Shown here: in pieces, positions 1 through 7,510 of the stretch
Numbering within the stretch: position 1 is the stretch's first letter
Layout of the letters: each line of letters begins with the position of its first letter
Assembly (NCBI GenBank): GCA_903939355.1
Contig: CAJAHC010000371.1
Location: forward strand, 1 to 10,335
Origin: an uncultured Methylococcaceae bacterium
GTDB lineage: Bacteria; Pseudomonadota; Gammaproteobacteria; Methylococcales; Methylomonadaceae
Length of the DNA stretch: 10,335 bases
Direction of reading: 5' to 3'
Translations under genes and position numbers: made by a program
Notes under the pieces: generated by a model
Seen by the model: only the letters and a program-made list of their open reading frames with translations
What the model was told of the DNA's origin: nothing
Databases searched by the model: none

Positions 1-62
1 ATCTGTTTATTTTTAAAATAAATTATCAGCATAATTGTGTCGTGAGTATTTTGAATTTGCAA

Positions 63-92
63 TGATGCGGCTTGCTATGGCTTACCGCATCA
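63..92 (-). terminator. Stem-loop downstream of pntB, possible terminator
   Basis: Perfect 8-bp inverted repeat, TGATGCGG at 63-70 and CCGCATCA at 85-92, with a 14-nt loop. It begins 16 nt past the pntB stop codon in the direction of pntB transcription. The stem is GC-rich enough to be stable, but the minus strand continues TTGCAAATT rather than with a run of T, so it is not a textbook intrinsic terminator. It may instead protect the 3' end of the pntAB message or need Rho. No gene is visible between it and the left edge. Confidence 0.45.
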
Positions 93-108
93 CTATACAG
101 ATTAAAAC

Positions 109-1500
109 TTATTCTTTTAACGCTTTTAACACAGCTTGCATTGTCGTATTTGCATCGCCAAATAACATGCGGGTGTTGTCGAGTACGAACAATGGATTCC
201 CCACACCTGCGTAGCCGGAGGCCATACTGCGTTTGAGAACAATAGTGGTTTCTCCTTTCCAGCATTCCAGTACAGGCATTCCTGCAATCGGACTGTTGGG
301 GTCATTGAGTGCCGATGGATTAACGATATCATTAGCACCGATGACAATAGATACGTCTACATTAGTAAAGTCATCATTAATTTCATCCATTTCATAGACG
401 ATGTCGTAAGGGACTTTGGCTTCCGCTAATAAAACATTCATGTGGCCTGGCATACGCCCTGCAACTGGATGGATGCCAAAACGCACCTTTTTACCTTTTC
501 CCCTTAATAGTTTGGTGATTTCATTAACAGTATGTTGTGCTTGTGCAACTGCCATTCCATAGCCGGGAATAATCATGATATTTTTAGCAGCTTTCAGTAA
601 TTGTGCGGTTTCTTCAGCATCTATCGGCTGTATTTCGCCTTCAATGGCCATAGTTTCACCGCCTGATGCCGTTCCAAATCCTCCTGCTATCACGCTAAGA
701 AAATGCCGATTCATGGCCCGGCACATGATGTAGCTCAAGATGGCGCCGCTACTGCCTACCAAAGCACCGGTAACAATTAATAGATCGTTACTTAACATAA
801 AGCCGGTTGCTGCCGCTGCCCAGCCTGAATAGCTGTTGAGCATGGAAACCACGACCGGCATATCGGCACCACCGATGGCCATCACCATATGTACACCAAA
901 AACCAGTGCCACAAAAGTCATTATCGACAAAGGAATTAAGCCGCTACCATTTTCTGTTTGTTGTAAAAAGAAACCGGCAAGCACGATAGATGCGATTAAT
1001 AAAAACAGATTAAACCAATGACGACCAGGCAACAACATCGGCTTGCCACTTATGCGCTCACTCAATTTGCAAAAAGCAATTACTGAGCCTGAAAATGTTA
1101 CTGCACCAATCAAGATGCCCAGGTAGATTTCCAATTCATGAATGGTTTTTTCTACACCATCGATAACAACAGTATTGTCCATAAAGTTGGCATAACCAAC
1201 CAGTACTGCTGCCATACCGACCAAACTATGCATGATTGCGACTAATTCGGGCATTTGGGTCATTTCAACTTTTAATGCTGCTCTAGCGCCTATACTGCCA
1301 CCAACTAATAATCCTACGATTAATAAAGCGTAAGCGGAAACCGCAGCACTGAGTGTTGTCGCAGCAATGGCAATCGCCATGCCTAACATACCGTAATAAT
1401 TGCCTTTTCTGGCACTTTCTTGATTGCTTAAGCCACTTAAACTTAAAATGAATAAAATAGTGGCAACGATGTAAGACATCGCAACTAAACTGTGAGTCAT
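109..1500 (-). CDS. pntB: NAD(P) transhydrogenase subunit beta
   Basis: PntB is the membrane and NADP(H)-binding subunit of the proton-translocating transhydrogenase, which uses the proton gradient to reduce NADP+ with NADH in the inner membrane. The 463-aa product matches E. coli PntB (462 aa) closely from memory, almost end to end. The N-terminal two thirds is a bundle of hydrophobic helices. His91 in [13 protein letters not shown], Asp213 in IGGADMPVV and Asn222 in MLNSYSGWA occupy the positions of the E. coli proton-channel residues. The C-terminal domain carries the NADP(H) site, with [11 protein letters not shown] (312-322) and [16 protein letters not shown] (341-356). The frame extends upstream to a TTG at 1512. 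ATG at 1500 was chosen because GGAGAA lies 4 nt ahead of it and because the E. coli protein begins at the same place. It lies 12 nt downstream of the pntA stop, so the two genes form one operon. Confidence 0.97.
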   Translation of the reverse strand: MTHSLVAMSYIVATILFILSLSGLSNQESARKGNYYGMLGMAIAIAATTLSAAVSAYALLIVGLLVGGSIGARAALKVEMTQMPELVAIMHSLVGMAAVLVGYANFMDNTVVIDGVEKTIHELEIYLGILIGAVTFSGSVIAFCKLSERISGKPMLLPGRHWFNLFLLIASIVLAGFFLQQTENGSGLIPLSIMTFVALVFGVHMVMAIGGADMPVVVSMLNSYSGWAAAATGFMLSNDLLIVTGALVGSSGAILSYIMCRAMNRHFLSVIAGGFGTASGGETMAIEGEIQPIDAEETAQLLKAAKNIMIIPGYGMAVAQAQHTVNEITKLLRGKGKKVRFGIHPVAGRMPGHMNVLLAEAKVPYDIVYEMDEINDDFTNVDVSIVIGANDIVNPSALNDPNSPIAGMPVLECWKGETTIVLKRSMASGYAGVGNPLFVLDNTRMLFGDANTTMQAVLKALKE

Positions 1501-1504
1501 CGTA

Positions 1505-1510
1505 TTCTCC
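1505..1510 (-). promoter_or_regulatory. Ribosome-binding site deciding the pntB start
   Basis: GGAGAA on the minus strand, 4 nt before ATG at 1500. The upstream in-frame TTG at 1512 has no such site and lies before it, so the ATG is the likely start. Confidence 0.7.
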
Positions 1511-1512
1511 AA

Positions 1513-3066
1513 TTATTTTCTGAACATTTCTAACATGCGACGAGTGACTAAAAAACCACCTGCAATATTGATAGATGCAATAAGAATGGCCAAACCTGCC
1601 AGTGAACTCACAATGACATTTGTAGCAGATATCTGCACTAATGCGCCAATAACAATAATGCCGCTAATCGCATTAGTAACGCTCATTAGAGGGGTGTGCA
1701 AAGAAGGTGAGACATTCCATATCACTTGATAGCCTACAAAACAGGCGAGAATAAATACGGTAAAATGTGCCATAAAGGATTCAGGGGCAACAGCGCCAAC
1801 GCTAAATAACACCAAGCCTGCTATCAGTAGAGGTAGCAATTCTTTGACCGGGTGTTTAGCAACTGAGACATGGTCAACAGTCGCTGCAGGTGCTGCGGTT
1901 GGTTTAGATGGAGCGGCAGATAAAGTTGGCGGTGGTGGCGGCCAAGTGATCTTACCCTCTTTAATCACGGTCGTGCCACGTATTACTTCATCTTCCATAT
2001 TGACGTTAATAACACCGTCTTTTGAGGGGCACAATTCAGTAAGTAGGTGACGTAAATTAGTCGAGTATAGTTGACTTGATTGATTAGCCAAGCGACTGGG
2101 CAGATTGCTATAGCCAATAATGGTCACTCCATGTTTGACGACCACCGCATCTTTTTCTGTTAATTCACAGTTACCACCTTGTTCTGCTGCTAAATCAACA
2201 ATGACACTTCCTGCTTTCATGGAAGCTACCATAGCAGCGGTGATGAGTTTTGGTGCGGGTTTGCCGGGAATGAGTGCGGTTGTGACGATAATATCAACTT
2301 CTTTCGCTTGCTCTGCAAATAAGGCCATCTCGGCATCAATGAATTCTTTAGACATGGTTTTGGCATAACCACCCGTTCCGCCTCCTTCTTCCTTAAAATC
2401 CAGCATCAAAAATTCAGCATCCATACTTTCAATTTGTTCTTTTACTTCGGGTCTGGTATCAAAGGAGCGGACTATTGCGCCCATGCCTTTGGCAGTTCCG
2501 ATAGCAGCAAGACCGGCAACACCGGCACCAATGACTAGTACTTTAGCGGGTGGAATTTTACCAGCTGCAGTGATTTGTCCGGTAAAGAAGCGTCCAAAAT
2601 GTTGCGCAGCTTCAATAATAGCGCGATAGCCTGCTATATTAGCCATGGAGCTCAAAGCGTCTAGTTTTTGAGCCCTTGACATCCGTGGCACACTATCCAT
2701 AGCCAAAACAGTGACTTGCTTGGCAGCTAGTTTTTGCATTAATGCTTCATTTTGCGCTGGCCAAATAAAGCTGATTAAACAGGCGCCTGATGTTAATAGG
2801 TCGATTTCTTCTATATCTAGCTCAATGTTGTACTCAGGAGCTCGTACTTTCATAATTATGTTGGATTGCTTCCAAAGCGTTCGAGTATCGGCTATGACTT
2901 CAACACCCACTTCTTTATAGGCTTCATCTGAAATATCAGCGTTAAGTCCTGCGCCACTTTCGATGCTTACAGAAAATCCCAGTTTCATGATTTGCGTAGC
3001 CGCTTCTGGGGTTGTTGCTACGCGTTTTTCACCTTGGTGGATTTCTTTAGGTATACCAATCTTCAT
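1513..3066 (-). CDS. pntA: NAD(P) transhydrogenase subunit alpha
   Basis: PntA binds NAD(H) and passes hydride to NADP+ on PntB. At 517 aa it is slightly longer than E. coli PntA (510 aa). The N-terminal half is the alanine dehydrogenase/PNT fold, with SFIWPAQN (99-106), [12 protein letters not shown] (122-133) and the Rossmann loop [13 protein letters not shown] (178-190), then [10 protein letters not shown] (202-211). A Pro/Ala-rich linker (about 375-400) holds five consecutive prolines at 376-380. The membrane part follows: four hydrophobic segments between about 408 and 507, including [20 protein letters not shown] (445-464). This is the fused alpha subunit of Enterobacteria type, not the split PntAA/PntAB of many alphaproteobacteria. 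ATG at 3066 is preceded by AGGAGA at a 4-nt spacing. It is the first gene of the pntAB operon, divergent from the nucleotidyltransferase gene. The longer linker is the only difference I see from the E. coli protein. Confidence 0.97.
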   Translation of the reverse strand: MKIGIPKEIHQGEKRVATTPEAATQIMKLGFSVSIESGAGLNADISDEAYKEVGVEVIADTRTLWKQSNIIMKVRAPEYNIELDIEEIDLLTSGACLISFIWPAQNEALMQKLAAKQVTVLAMDSVPRMSRAQKLDALSSMANIAGYRAIIEAAQHFGRFFTGQITAAGKIPPAKVLVIGAGVAGLAAIGTAKGMGAIVRSFDTRPEVKEQIESMDAEFLMLDFKEEGGGTGGYAKTMSKEFIDAEMALFAEQAKEVDIIVTTALIPGKPAPKLITAAMVASMKAGSVIVDLAAEQGGNCELTEKDAVVVKHGVTIIGYSNLPSRLANQSSQLYSTNLRHLLTELCPSKDGVINVNMEDEVIRGTTVIKEGKITWPPPPPTLSAAPSKPTAAPAATVDHVSVAKHPVKELLPLLIAGLVLFSVGAVAPESFMAHFTVFILACFVGYQVIWNVSPSLHTPLMSVTNAISGIIVIGALVQISATNVIVSSLAGLAILIASINIAGGFLVTRRMLEMFRK

Positions 3067-3070
3067 ACAG

Positions 3071-3076
3071 TCTCCT
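3071..3076 (-). promoter_or_regulatory. Strong ribosome-binding site of pntA
   Basis: AGGAGA on the minus strand, 4 nt before the pntA ATG. It confirms the start at 3066. Confidence 0.7.
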
Positions 3077-3124
3077 GTGAGTGTTATTTACAGCATAATA
3101 ACTAGCAATAAGGTTTTTGGTGGA

Positions 3125-3140
3125 AGCTTAAACTTAAGCT
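3125..3140. promoter_or_regulatory. 16-bp palindrome, possible operator upstream of pntA
   Basis: AGCTTAA-AC-TTAAGCT is a perfect inverted repeat with 7-nt arms and a 2-nt centre. Its near edge is 58 nt upstream of the pntA ATG, so it sits at or just above the expected pntA promoter. The short centre makes a dimeric DNA-binding protein a better explanation than an RNA hairpin. No specific regulator motif is recognised, and palindromes of this size also arise by chance in AT-rich DNA. Confidence 0.3.
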
Positions 3141-3366
3141 GTTGAGCATAGGTGATTAGGCTTTTATTTTCAATAAAAAAGTAGCTCTAAGCTTATCTTA
3201 TCTTTATGTTTTGAATTTAAGTCCATCAGGTTGATCTATCGTTAAACCAGTCTACCGTGTTATTGTTTAAAGTAAGTTAAAATTTTGGAGATTAATTTTT
3301 AAGGTATTTTAACCAGATGAAATTTTTTTAAAAATTATTGTATTGTAATGCTTTTGCAGGTTATTG

Positions 3367-4296
3367 ATGTATTGCTCAAAAGATTTTATTGAAACGAATG
3401 AAGGTCTTATTTTTGCTGTAGTGGCCCAAGGTTCAGAAAATGGCAAGGTACTGTGTTTTTTGCGTTACATTAAAAGGGATTTTGGATGGGTTAAGGTTTC
3501 TACTGAGCAGGCAAATGCTTTTCTTGAACAGAATTATCCCGATTATTTACATTACTCGTCTGTTTTAGATGCCTATTTGCACGCAGTAGTTATTGAGAAA
3601 ATTGTTAAGCACCATCGCCCTAAACAGCGGCTGCAAGAAATTCTAATGAAAAAGCAATCGGATATAATTGAAGATGATCTTTTTCAGCTTTGCGTTTTAT
3701 TGCAAAAAGCGGGGCTGGATTTGTCTGAAATAGGAGTGACAGGATCCTTGTTGGTTGGTGTGCAGAAGAAGGGATCTGACATTGACCTGATTTGTTACCA
3801 GCGCCATGTTTTTCATCAGTGCAGATTTATTATTCGTGATCTTATACAACAGGATAAGCTTCAAGAGCTGAACGACAATGATTGGCGGGAATCTTATCAA
3901 CGCCGCTCCTGTGATTTAAGTCTGATGGAGTACGTTTGGCATGAAAAGCGTAAAACTAACAAAGCGATAATTAATGGTCGAAAATTTGATTTGAATTTTG
4001 TGGATAATTTGTTGCATACCCCTGCAATAAATTATCAAAAATGCGGAGCGATTACCTTGCAGTGCATAATAACTGATGATATTCATGCGTTCGATTATCC
4101 GGCGGAGTTTAAAACAGATCATGAATGTTATGGAACCATAGTTAGTTTTAGTGCGACTTATACAGGACAAGCTACTAAGGGTGAAACAGTGGAAGTATCA
4201 GGTTTGGTAGAGCAAACGAAGGAAGGGTTGAAACGTATAGTTGTAGGTTCCAGTCGTGAAGCGCCTGGCGAATATATAAAAGTTATCCGTGCTTAA
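3367..4296 (+). CDS. Predicted nucleotidyltransferase, archaeal-type family, function unknown
   Basis: A 309-aa soluble protein with three parts. Residues 1-95 form an N-terminal domain beginning DFIETNEGLIFAVVA and including VLCFLRYIKRDFGW (28-41). The middle is a polymerase-beta-type nucleotidyltransferase core, with GVTGSLLVGV (123-132) and GSDIDLICY (136-144). Asp138 and Asp140 are the expected metal ligands and Asp208 in KFDLNF is a candidate third one. The C-terminal region (about 240-309) includes YTGQATKGETVEVSGLVE and ends GEYIKVIRA, perhaps a small beta barrel. From memory this pattern matches predicted nucleotidyltransferases common in archaea (COG1665-like); the substrate is unknown. 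The frame opens with TTG at 3364, but the adjacent ATG at 3367, about 6 nt after GCAGG, is preferred. The last 8 bp overlap the HAD gene. All apparent catalytic residues are present, so it is probably active. Confidence 0.8.
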   Translation: MYCSKDFIETNEGLIFAVVAQGSENGKVLCFLRYIKRDFGWVKVSTEQANAFLEQNYPDYLHYSSVLDAYLHAVVIEKIVKHHRPKQRLQEILMKKQSDIIEDDLFQLCVLLQKAGLDLSEIGVTGSLLVGVQKKGSDIDLICYQRHVFHQCRFIIRDLIQQDKLQELNDNDWRESYQRRSCDLSLMEYVWHEKRKTNKAIINGRKFDLNFVDNLLHTPAINYQKCGAITLQCIITDDIHAFDYPAEFKTDHECYGTIVSFSATYTGQATKGETVEVSGLVEQTKEGLKRIVVGSSREAPGEYIKVIRA

Positions 4297-4957
4297 ATTA
4301 AATAATTTCTCTGCTGTTATTTTTGACATGGATGGGCTTGTTTTGGATACTGAAGCAACCTACCTTATTGCTTGGCAGCAGGCAGCAAAAGAATTGGGTT
4401 ATGGTCTTTCTGAAACCTTTTGTCGATCGTTGTCCGGATTGCATTATCAGGATGTCGAACTTAAACTAACAGCCTATTGCGGCGCTGAGTTAAACATGCC
4501 TATATTCAATAGGTTAAGTGGTATTTTTTGGCGTGAATACGTTAATATTTATGGAATAAATATTAAACAGGGCTTTGTTGAGTTAATGGATTTTATTGTG
4601 CAGCAGGAAATTCCTTATTGTTTGGCAACCAATAGTTCGGCAATTACTACGTATGAATGTCTTGAATTTGCAGGAATAAAAGAGGTTTTTTCAACTATTA
4701 TCAGTCGTGATAATGTTGATTATGGTAAGCCGGCGCCGGATATTTTTTTAAAAGCGGCTGATTTGTTAGAAGTCCCTATTCATAAATGTTTAGTTTTGGA
4801 AGATTCATATGCAGGAATAGAGGCGGCATCTAGGGCCGGTGCTTTTTCAGTTCTTGTGCCATCTTCAGGATTAATTGACCCTTTAGCTATTGAGCTTTGT
4901 GATGTGATGATGACTGATTTGTACCATACGCTCGATTACCTTAAATGCGAAAGATGA
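4289..4957 (+). CDS. HAD-superfamily phosphatase, beta-phosphoglucomutase-like
   Basis: A 222-aa member of HAD subfamily IA, with all four catalytic motifs: FDMDGLVLD (12-20) with nucleophile Asp13 and acid/base Asp15; CLATNSS (111-117) with Thr114; Lys147 in GKPAPD; and LEDSYAGIEAA (170-180) with Glu171 and Asp172. The helical cap lies between motifs I and II. Length is normal for soluble sugar-phosphate phosphatases and beta-phosphoglucomutases. The motifs do not distinguish these or give the substrate. The start is GTG at 4289, giving MLKLNNFSAVIFDMDG; no other start leaves room for motif I. It overlaps the nucleotidyltransferase stop by 8 bp and has no good ribosome-binding site of its own, which suggests translational coupling. 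The pair may act on one substrate, but that is inference. The stop lies in a 9-bp tandem repeat. Confidence 0.88.
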   Translation: MLKLNNFSAVIFDMDGLVLDTEATYLIAWQQAAKELGYGLSETFCRSLSGLHYQDVELKLTAYCGAELNMPIFNRLSGIFWREYVNIYGINIKQGFVELMDFIVQQEIPYCLATNSSAITTYECLEFAGIKEVFSTIISRDNVDYGKPAPDIFLKAADLLEVPIHKCLVLEDSYAGIEAASRAGAFSVLVPSSGLIDPLAIELCDVMMTDLYHTLDYLKCER

Positions 4958-4978
4958 GTAAGGTGAGTAAGGTGAGTA
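4956..4978 (+). repeat. 9-bp tandem repeat (GAGTAAGGT, about 2.6 copies) at the HAD stop codon
   Basis: Two complete GAGTAAGGT units (4956-4964, 4965-4973) and a partial third, GAGTA (4974-4978). The array overlaps the HAD stop at 4955-4957. Because the unit is a multiple of three, TGA recurs in the same frame at 4955, 4964 and 4973, giving three consecutive in-frame stops. It is most simply a slippage product. Confidence 0.85.
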
Positions 4979-4985
4979 GATATTG

Positions 4986-5010
4986 CTCAGATTAAAATTT
5001 TAAATCTGAG
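4986..5010. terminator. Hairpin between HAD and RFAP synthase genes, possible terminator
   Basis: CTCAGATT (4986-4993) and AATCTGAG (5003-5010) are perfect 8-bp arms around AAAATTTTA, itself mostly self-complementary. It starts 28 nt after the HAD stop and lies before a probable promoter for RFAP synthase, so a boundary between transcripts is plausible. No T-run follows on the plus strand (ACACCATA), so an intrinsic terminator is not certain; a protein-binding site is the alternative. Confidence 0.4.
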
Positions 5011-5060
5011 ACACCATATAAGGCACTTGTTAAGTTCGCCCATCAATTTAGTTAATACTG

Positions 5061-5066
5061 TATAAT
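5061..5066 (+). promoter_or_regulatory. Possible -10 box for RFAP synthase gene
   Basis: A consensus TATAAT at 5061-5066, in the spacer after the hairpin. A sigma-70 start would fall near 5072-5074. No good -35 is found at 16-18 nt; TTGTTA at 5027 is too far away. If real, transcription would start only a few bases before the TTG at 5078, which favours either the GTG at 5102 or a nearly leaderless message. Confidence 0.35.
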
Positions 5067-5101
5067 TTGTCGTATTTTTGGTAATACAACACACCACAAT
5101 A

Positions 5102-6064
5102 GTGATAGATCAATACTCAAAAGTCTCAGTGATTGCCCCAGCTCGATTGCATATGGGGTTTATTGATTTAAGTGGATCATTAGATCGGCACTTTGGCAGT
5201 ATTGGTATAGCATTGAATGAGCACGCCACACGCTTATCGGTAACAAGTGGCGAAAGGCGTCTTATTACTGGACCTTCTGCTGAGCGTGCTGATAAGTGTT
5301 TGACGATGATGTGTCAGGCTTTAAATGTCTCTGATAAGCTAACAGTCACAATTGAAACAGCCATTCCTGAGCATGTTGGACTGGGCTCCGGCACTCAAAT
5401 GTCGTTGGCAATAGGCTCCGCACTCAATGCCTATTATGGGTTGGGGTTAACGGTACGAAATATAGCTGCATTGATGGATAGAGGGTTGCGATCAGGCATT
5501 GGCATTGGCATATTTGAGCAAGGTGGGTTGGTGGTTGATGGAGGGCGTGGCGAAAAAACCATTACGCCGCCTGTAATAGTTCATCTCGATATACCAACGG
5601 CTTGGCGATTTATTTTAGTTTTAGATAGTCGTGGGCAGGGTCTTCATGGACAGCAAGAGGTAGAGGCATTTAAAGTACTACCACTTTTTTCAAGGCATGA
5701 AGCCGAGCGATTATGCTATTTATTATTGATGCAAGGTTTACCGGCTGTGGCTGAAAATAACATTGTTAGTTTTGGTGATGTTATTAGCCAATTGCAACGC
5801 TCCGTTGGGGATCATTTCTCTGCAGCTCAGGGTGGTGTTTTTACTAGCCCTGAAGTTGCAATTGCAATGAACTGGTTGGCTGAGCAGGGCGCAGTTGCAA
5901 TAGGCCAGACCTCATGGGGTCCTACCGGATTTTGTGCAATTGATGGTGTGCGGCTAGCTGAAGTAATTACCCAAGAGGCTGTGCAGAAATTCTCACATTT
6001 TAATAACTTGAGTTTTGTTACTGCAAGTGCGCGTAATAGTGGTGGAGATGTGTTTGTCATTTAG
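5102..6064 (+). CDS. mptG: Beta-ribofuranosylaminobenzene 5'-phosphate (RFAP) synthase
   Basis: RFAP synthase condenses 4-hydroxybenzoate or p-aminobenzoate with phosphoribosyl pyrophosphate, releasing CO2 and pyrophosphate. It is the first committed step of methanopterin side-chain synthesis. The M. extorquens counterpart is orf4. The protein belongs to the GHMP kinase fold: the family start APARLHMGFIDLSGSLDR is at 12-29, the GHMP phosphate-binding loop PEHVGLGSGTQMS at 89-101 and the conserved RSGIGIGIFEQGGLVVDGG at 130-148. WGPTGFCAI lies near the C-terminus. The start is uncertain. The frame opens at TTG 5078 (328 aa); I prefer GTG 5102 (320 aa), because a TATAAT at 5061-5066 would put the 5' end of the message almost on the TTG. 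Neither has a good ribosome-binding site. GTG 5129 would cut too close to the first motif. The gene may have its own promoter and is followed 70 nt later by the transporter gene. Confidence 0.93.
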   Translation: MIDQYSKVSVIAPARLHMGFIDLSGSLDRHFGSIGIALNEHATRLSVTSGERRLITGPSAERADKCLTMMCQALNVSDKLTVTIETAIPEHVGLGSGTQMSLAIGSALNAYYGLGLTVRNIAALMDRGLRSGIGIGIFEQGGLVVDGGRGEKTITPPVIVHLDIPTAWRFILVLDSRGQGLHGQQEVEAFKVLPLFSRHEAERLCYLLLMQGLPAVAENNIVSFGDVISQLQRSVGDHFSAAQGGVFTSPEVAIAMNWLAEQGAVAIGQTSWGPTGFCAIDGVRLAEVITQEAVQKFSHFNNLSFVTASARNSGGDVFVI

Positions 6065-6120
6065 ATTCCTGACTTGAATTCGTCTACATATTCAGTCTTT
6101 TGATAGATTGCATCATAGAT

Positions 6121-6128
6121 TAAGGAGG
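6121..6128 (+). promoter_or_regulatory. Near-perfect ribosome-binding site deciding the transporter start
   Basis: TAAGGAGG ends 6 nt before ATG at 6135. The open frame reaches back to TTG 6108, but that codon precedes this site, so translation begins at 6135. Confidence 0.85.
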
Positions 6129-6134
6129 CAACAG

Positions 6135-7469
6135 ATGAGCGATCATGAAGATATTCAAGATTATCTCGCTGACGTTGTAAGCTTGTTAGCTCGGCATAAA
6201 TTGGTAGAAGGTTTGGTTCATAGGCAGGACATGCGAAGGCATGAGCTCGTAGAAACCTTGGTGTATAAACAAAATAGGGTTGAGTTCCAAAGGCTCCTTG
6301 ATCAATTAGGATATCAGCTCATAGCTCGTATTCTTGAAGCATTATCTGTAGAGGATCGTCAAATTGTTTGGCATTTGCTCCGTGAGGAGCGAAAAGAGGA
6401 TATCCGTAGGGAGATTTCTGACACTATTCGTACCGAGTTTGTAGTTGAAAATAAGCCGCGAAGTCGGAGCATGCAAATTCGGGTATTTGATCTATACGAA
6501 GGTCGTCTCAGACAAATTCCTATAGAAACTAAAGAAGACTTGGCTCATGTTAAGCCTATTTGGATTGATTTAGTGATGCCTGAGGATGAGCATCTTGCTT
6601 GGGCAAGAGATATTTTCGGTGTTGATTTGCCTAATCCAAGTGAGTTAACTGATTTGGAAACAAGTGCTCGTTTTTATGTGGAAGATAACGGAGAGGTGCA
6701 CTTGCATTCTGATTTTCTTCTTGATCGTAAAGATGAATCGCGAAATGTCCCTGTTGCATTTATTTTAAATAAGGACACTTTGTTTTCAGTTCGAAGTAAG
6801 GAATTGCCCGTTTTTCGTTTGCAGAGATTGCGCGCAAGGGCAGAGTTCGGGTATGTATCAGAAGCGAAAGATGTTTTGTTGGATCTTTTTGCCGCAGAGG
6901 TAGAATATTCTGCAAATGCGCTGGAAGATGTTTATACAGAACTGGAGGAGGTAGGTCGGCAAGTATTCAGATCCCATATGACTGATGATGAGGCTGCCAA
7001 GATTCTTGCTGCGATTGCAGAAGAAGAGGATCTCAATGGTCGTATTCGGCGCAATGTTTTGGATACGCGCAGAGCTTTATCTTTTTTGATGCGAGGTAAG
7101 TTCCTTTCGGAAACTCAGCATAATGATGTCAGAGAAATTCTACGTGATATTGAATCTCTGGATGGACATACGGCTTTCCTTTTTAACAAAATCAACTTTC
7201 AAATGGATGCGACGGTTGGTTTTATTAACGTTAACCAAAATAAGGATATAAAGCGGCTGACCATTATTAGCGTCGTTTTTATGCCGCTTAATGTGTTGGC
7301 GGGTATTGGTGGTATGTCTGAGTTTACTATGATGACAGCTGGCGTGCCATGGACTATAGCTTATGGTAGTTTTTCTGTCGCCTTAATAACGATAGGGTGG
7401 CTTACTTTTGCGGGGTTGCGGTTTTTAGAAAAGCGTAAAATAAAAAATAATTCTATAGCTAACCGTTAG
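6135..7469 (+). CDS. CorA-family divalent cation transporter with GMN motif altered and an MgtE-N-like N-terminus
   Basis: A 444-aa inner-membrane transporter of the CorA superfamily, which forms pentameric channels for Mg2+ or other divalent ions. Residues 10-100 are helical, with the spacing of the MgtE N-terminal helical repeats (for example LLDQLGYQLIARILEALSVE, 54-73). The CorA cytoplasmic domain runs from about 113 to 370 and includes PIWIDLVMPEDE (141-152) and a long helix. Two C-terminal membrane helices follow: about 374-393 (LTIISVVFMPLNVLAGIGGM) and 407-429. The canonical Gly-Met-Asn selectivity signature after the first helix reads GGMSE (392-396), so Met is followed by Ser-Glu. 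The ion is therefore not predictable; Mg2+ remains the default. ATG at 6135 is fixed by a strong ribosome-binding site. It lies between two H4MPT-pathway genes, but nothing shows a role in that pathway. A basic tail (KRKIKNN) faces the cytoplasm. Confidence 0.88.
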   Translation: MSDHEDIQDYLADVVSLLARHKLVEGLVHRQDMRRHELVETLVYKQNRVEFQRLLDQLGYQLIARILEALSVEDRQIVWHLLREERKEDIRREISDTIRTEFVVENKPRSRSMQIRVFDLYEGRLRQIPIETKEDLAHVKPIWIDLVMPEDEHLAWARDIFGVDLPNPSELTDLETSARFYVEDNGEVHLHSDFLLDRKDESRNVPVAFILNKDTLFSVRSKELPVFRLQRLRARAEFGYVSEAKDVLLDLFAAEVEYSANALEDVYTELEEVGRQVFRSHMTDDEAAKILAAIAEEEDLNGRIRRNVLDTRRALSFLMRGKFLSETQHNDVREILRDIESLDGHTAFLFNKINFQMDATVGFINVNQNKDIKRLTIISVVFMPLNVLAGIGGMSEFTMMTAGVPWTIAYGSFSVALITIGWLTFAGLRFLEKRKIKNNSIANR

Positions 7470-7481
7470 GATTCTTTGAGC

Positions 7482-7510
7482 TTGATAAAGGTTGAGTGAG
7501 TATAGCTAAT
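7482..7510 (+). promoter_or_regulatory. Possible sigma-70 promoter for the ATP-grasp/mch operon
   Basis: TTGATA at 7482-7487 (5 of 6 matches to the -35 consensus) and GCTAAT at 7505-7510 (4 of 6 to the -10), separated by 17 nt. The predicted start of transcription, near 7517, is about 40 nt before the ATG at 7559. It lies in the only spacer of useful size upstream of the ATP-grasp gene. Confidence 0.35.

Larger units (their letters stand above)
3067..3366. other. 300-bp divergent intergenic region
   Basis: Very AT-rich spacer between the diverging pntA and nucleotidyltransferase genes, so it must carry a promoter for each. On the minus strand TATTAT (3095-3100) is a possible -10 for pntA, without a convincing -35. 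On the plus side TATTGTAAT (3341-3349) could serve as a -10 for the nucleotidyltransferase, again without a clear -35. GCAGG just before 3361 is the likely ribosome-binding site for the ATG at 3367. A palindrome at 3125-3140 is listed separately. I see no small gene, tRNA or clear riboswitch fold here. Confidence 0.6.

Noticed and set aside
1..62. Possible gene end or RNA at the left edge
   Set aside because: Only 62 AT-rich bases, no open frame or structure that can be supported.
126..347. Small minus-strand frames overlapping pntB
   Set aside because: They lie in other frames of a well-conserved gene and have no ribosome-binding site or recognisable domain.
1844..3145. Several plus-strand frames opposite pntA
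   Set aside because: Antisense shadows of pntA; compositions mirror its codons and none has a convincing start or motif.
4956..4978. Short tandem repeat considered as a CRISPR or iteron-like array
   Set aside because: Units are only 9 bp, directly adjacent with no spacers, and fewer than three copies; no cas or replication gene is nearby.
6108..6134. Upstream TTG start for the transporter
   Set aside because: The strong TAAGGAGG lies after it and points to ATG 6135; the extra nine codons would encode the ribosome-binding site itself.
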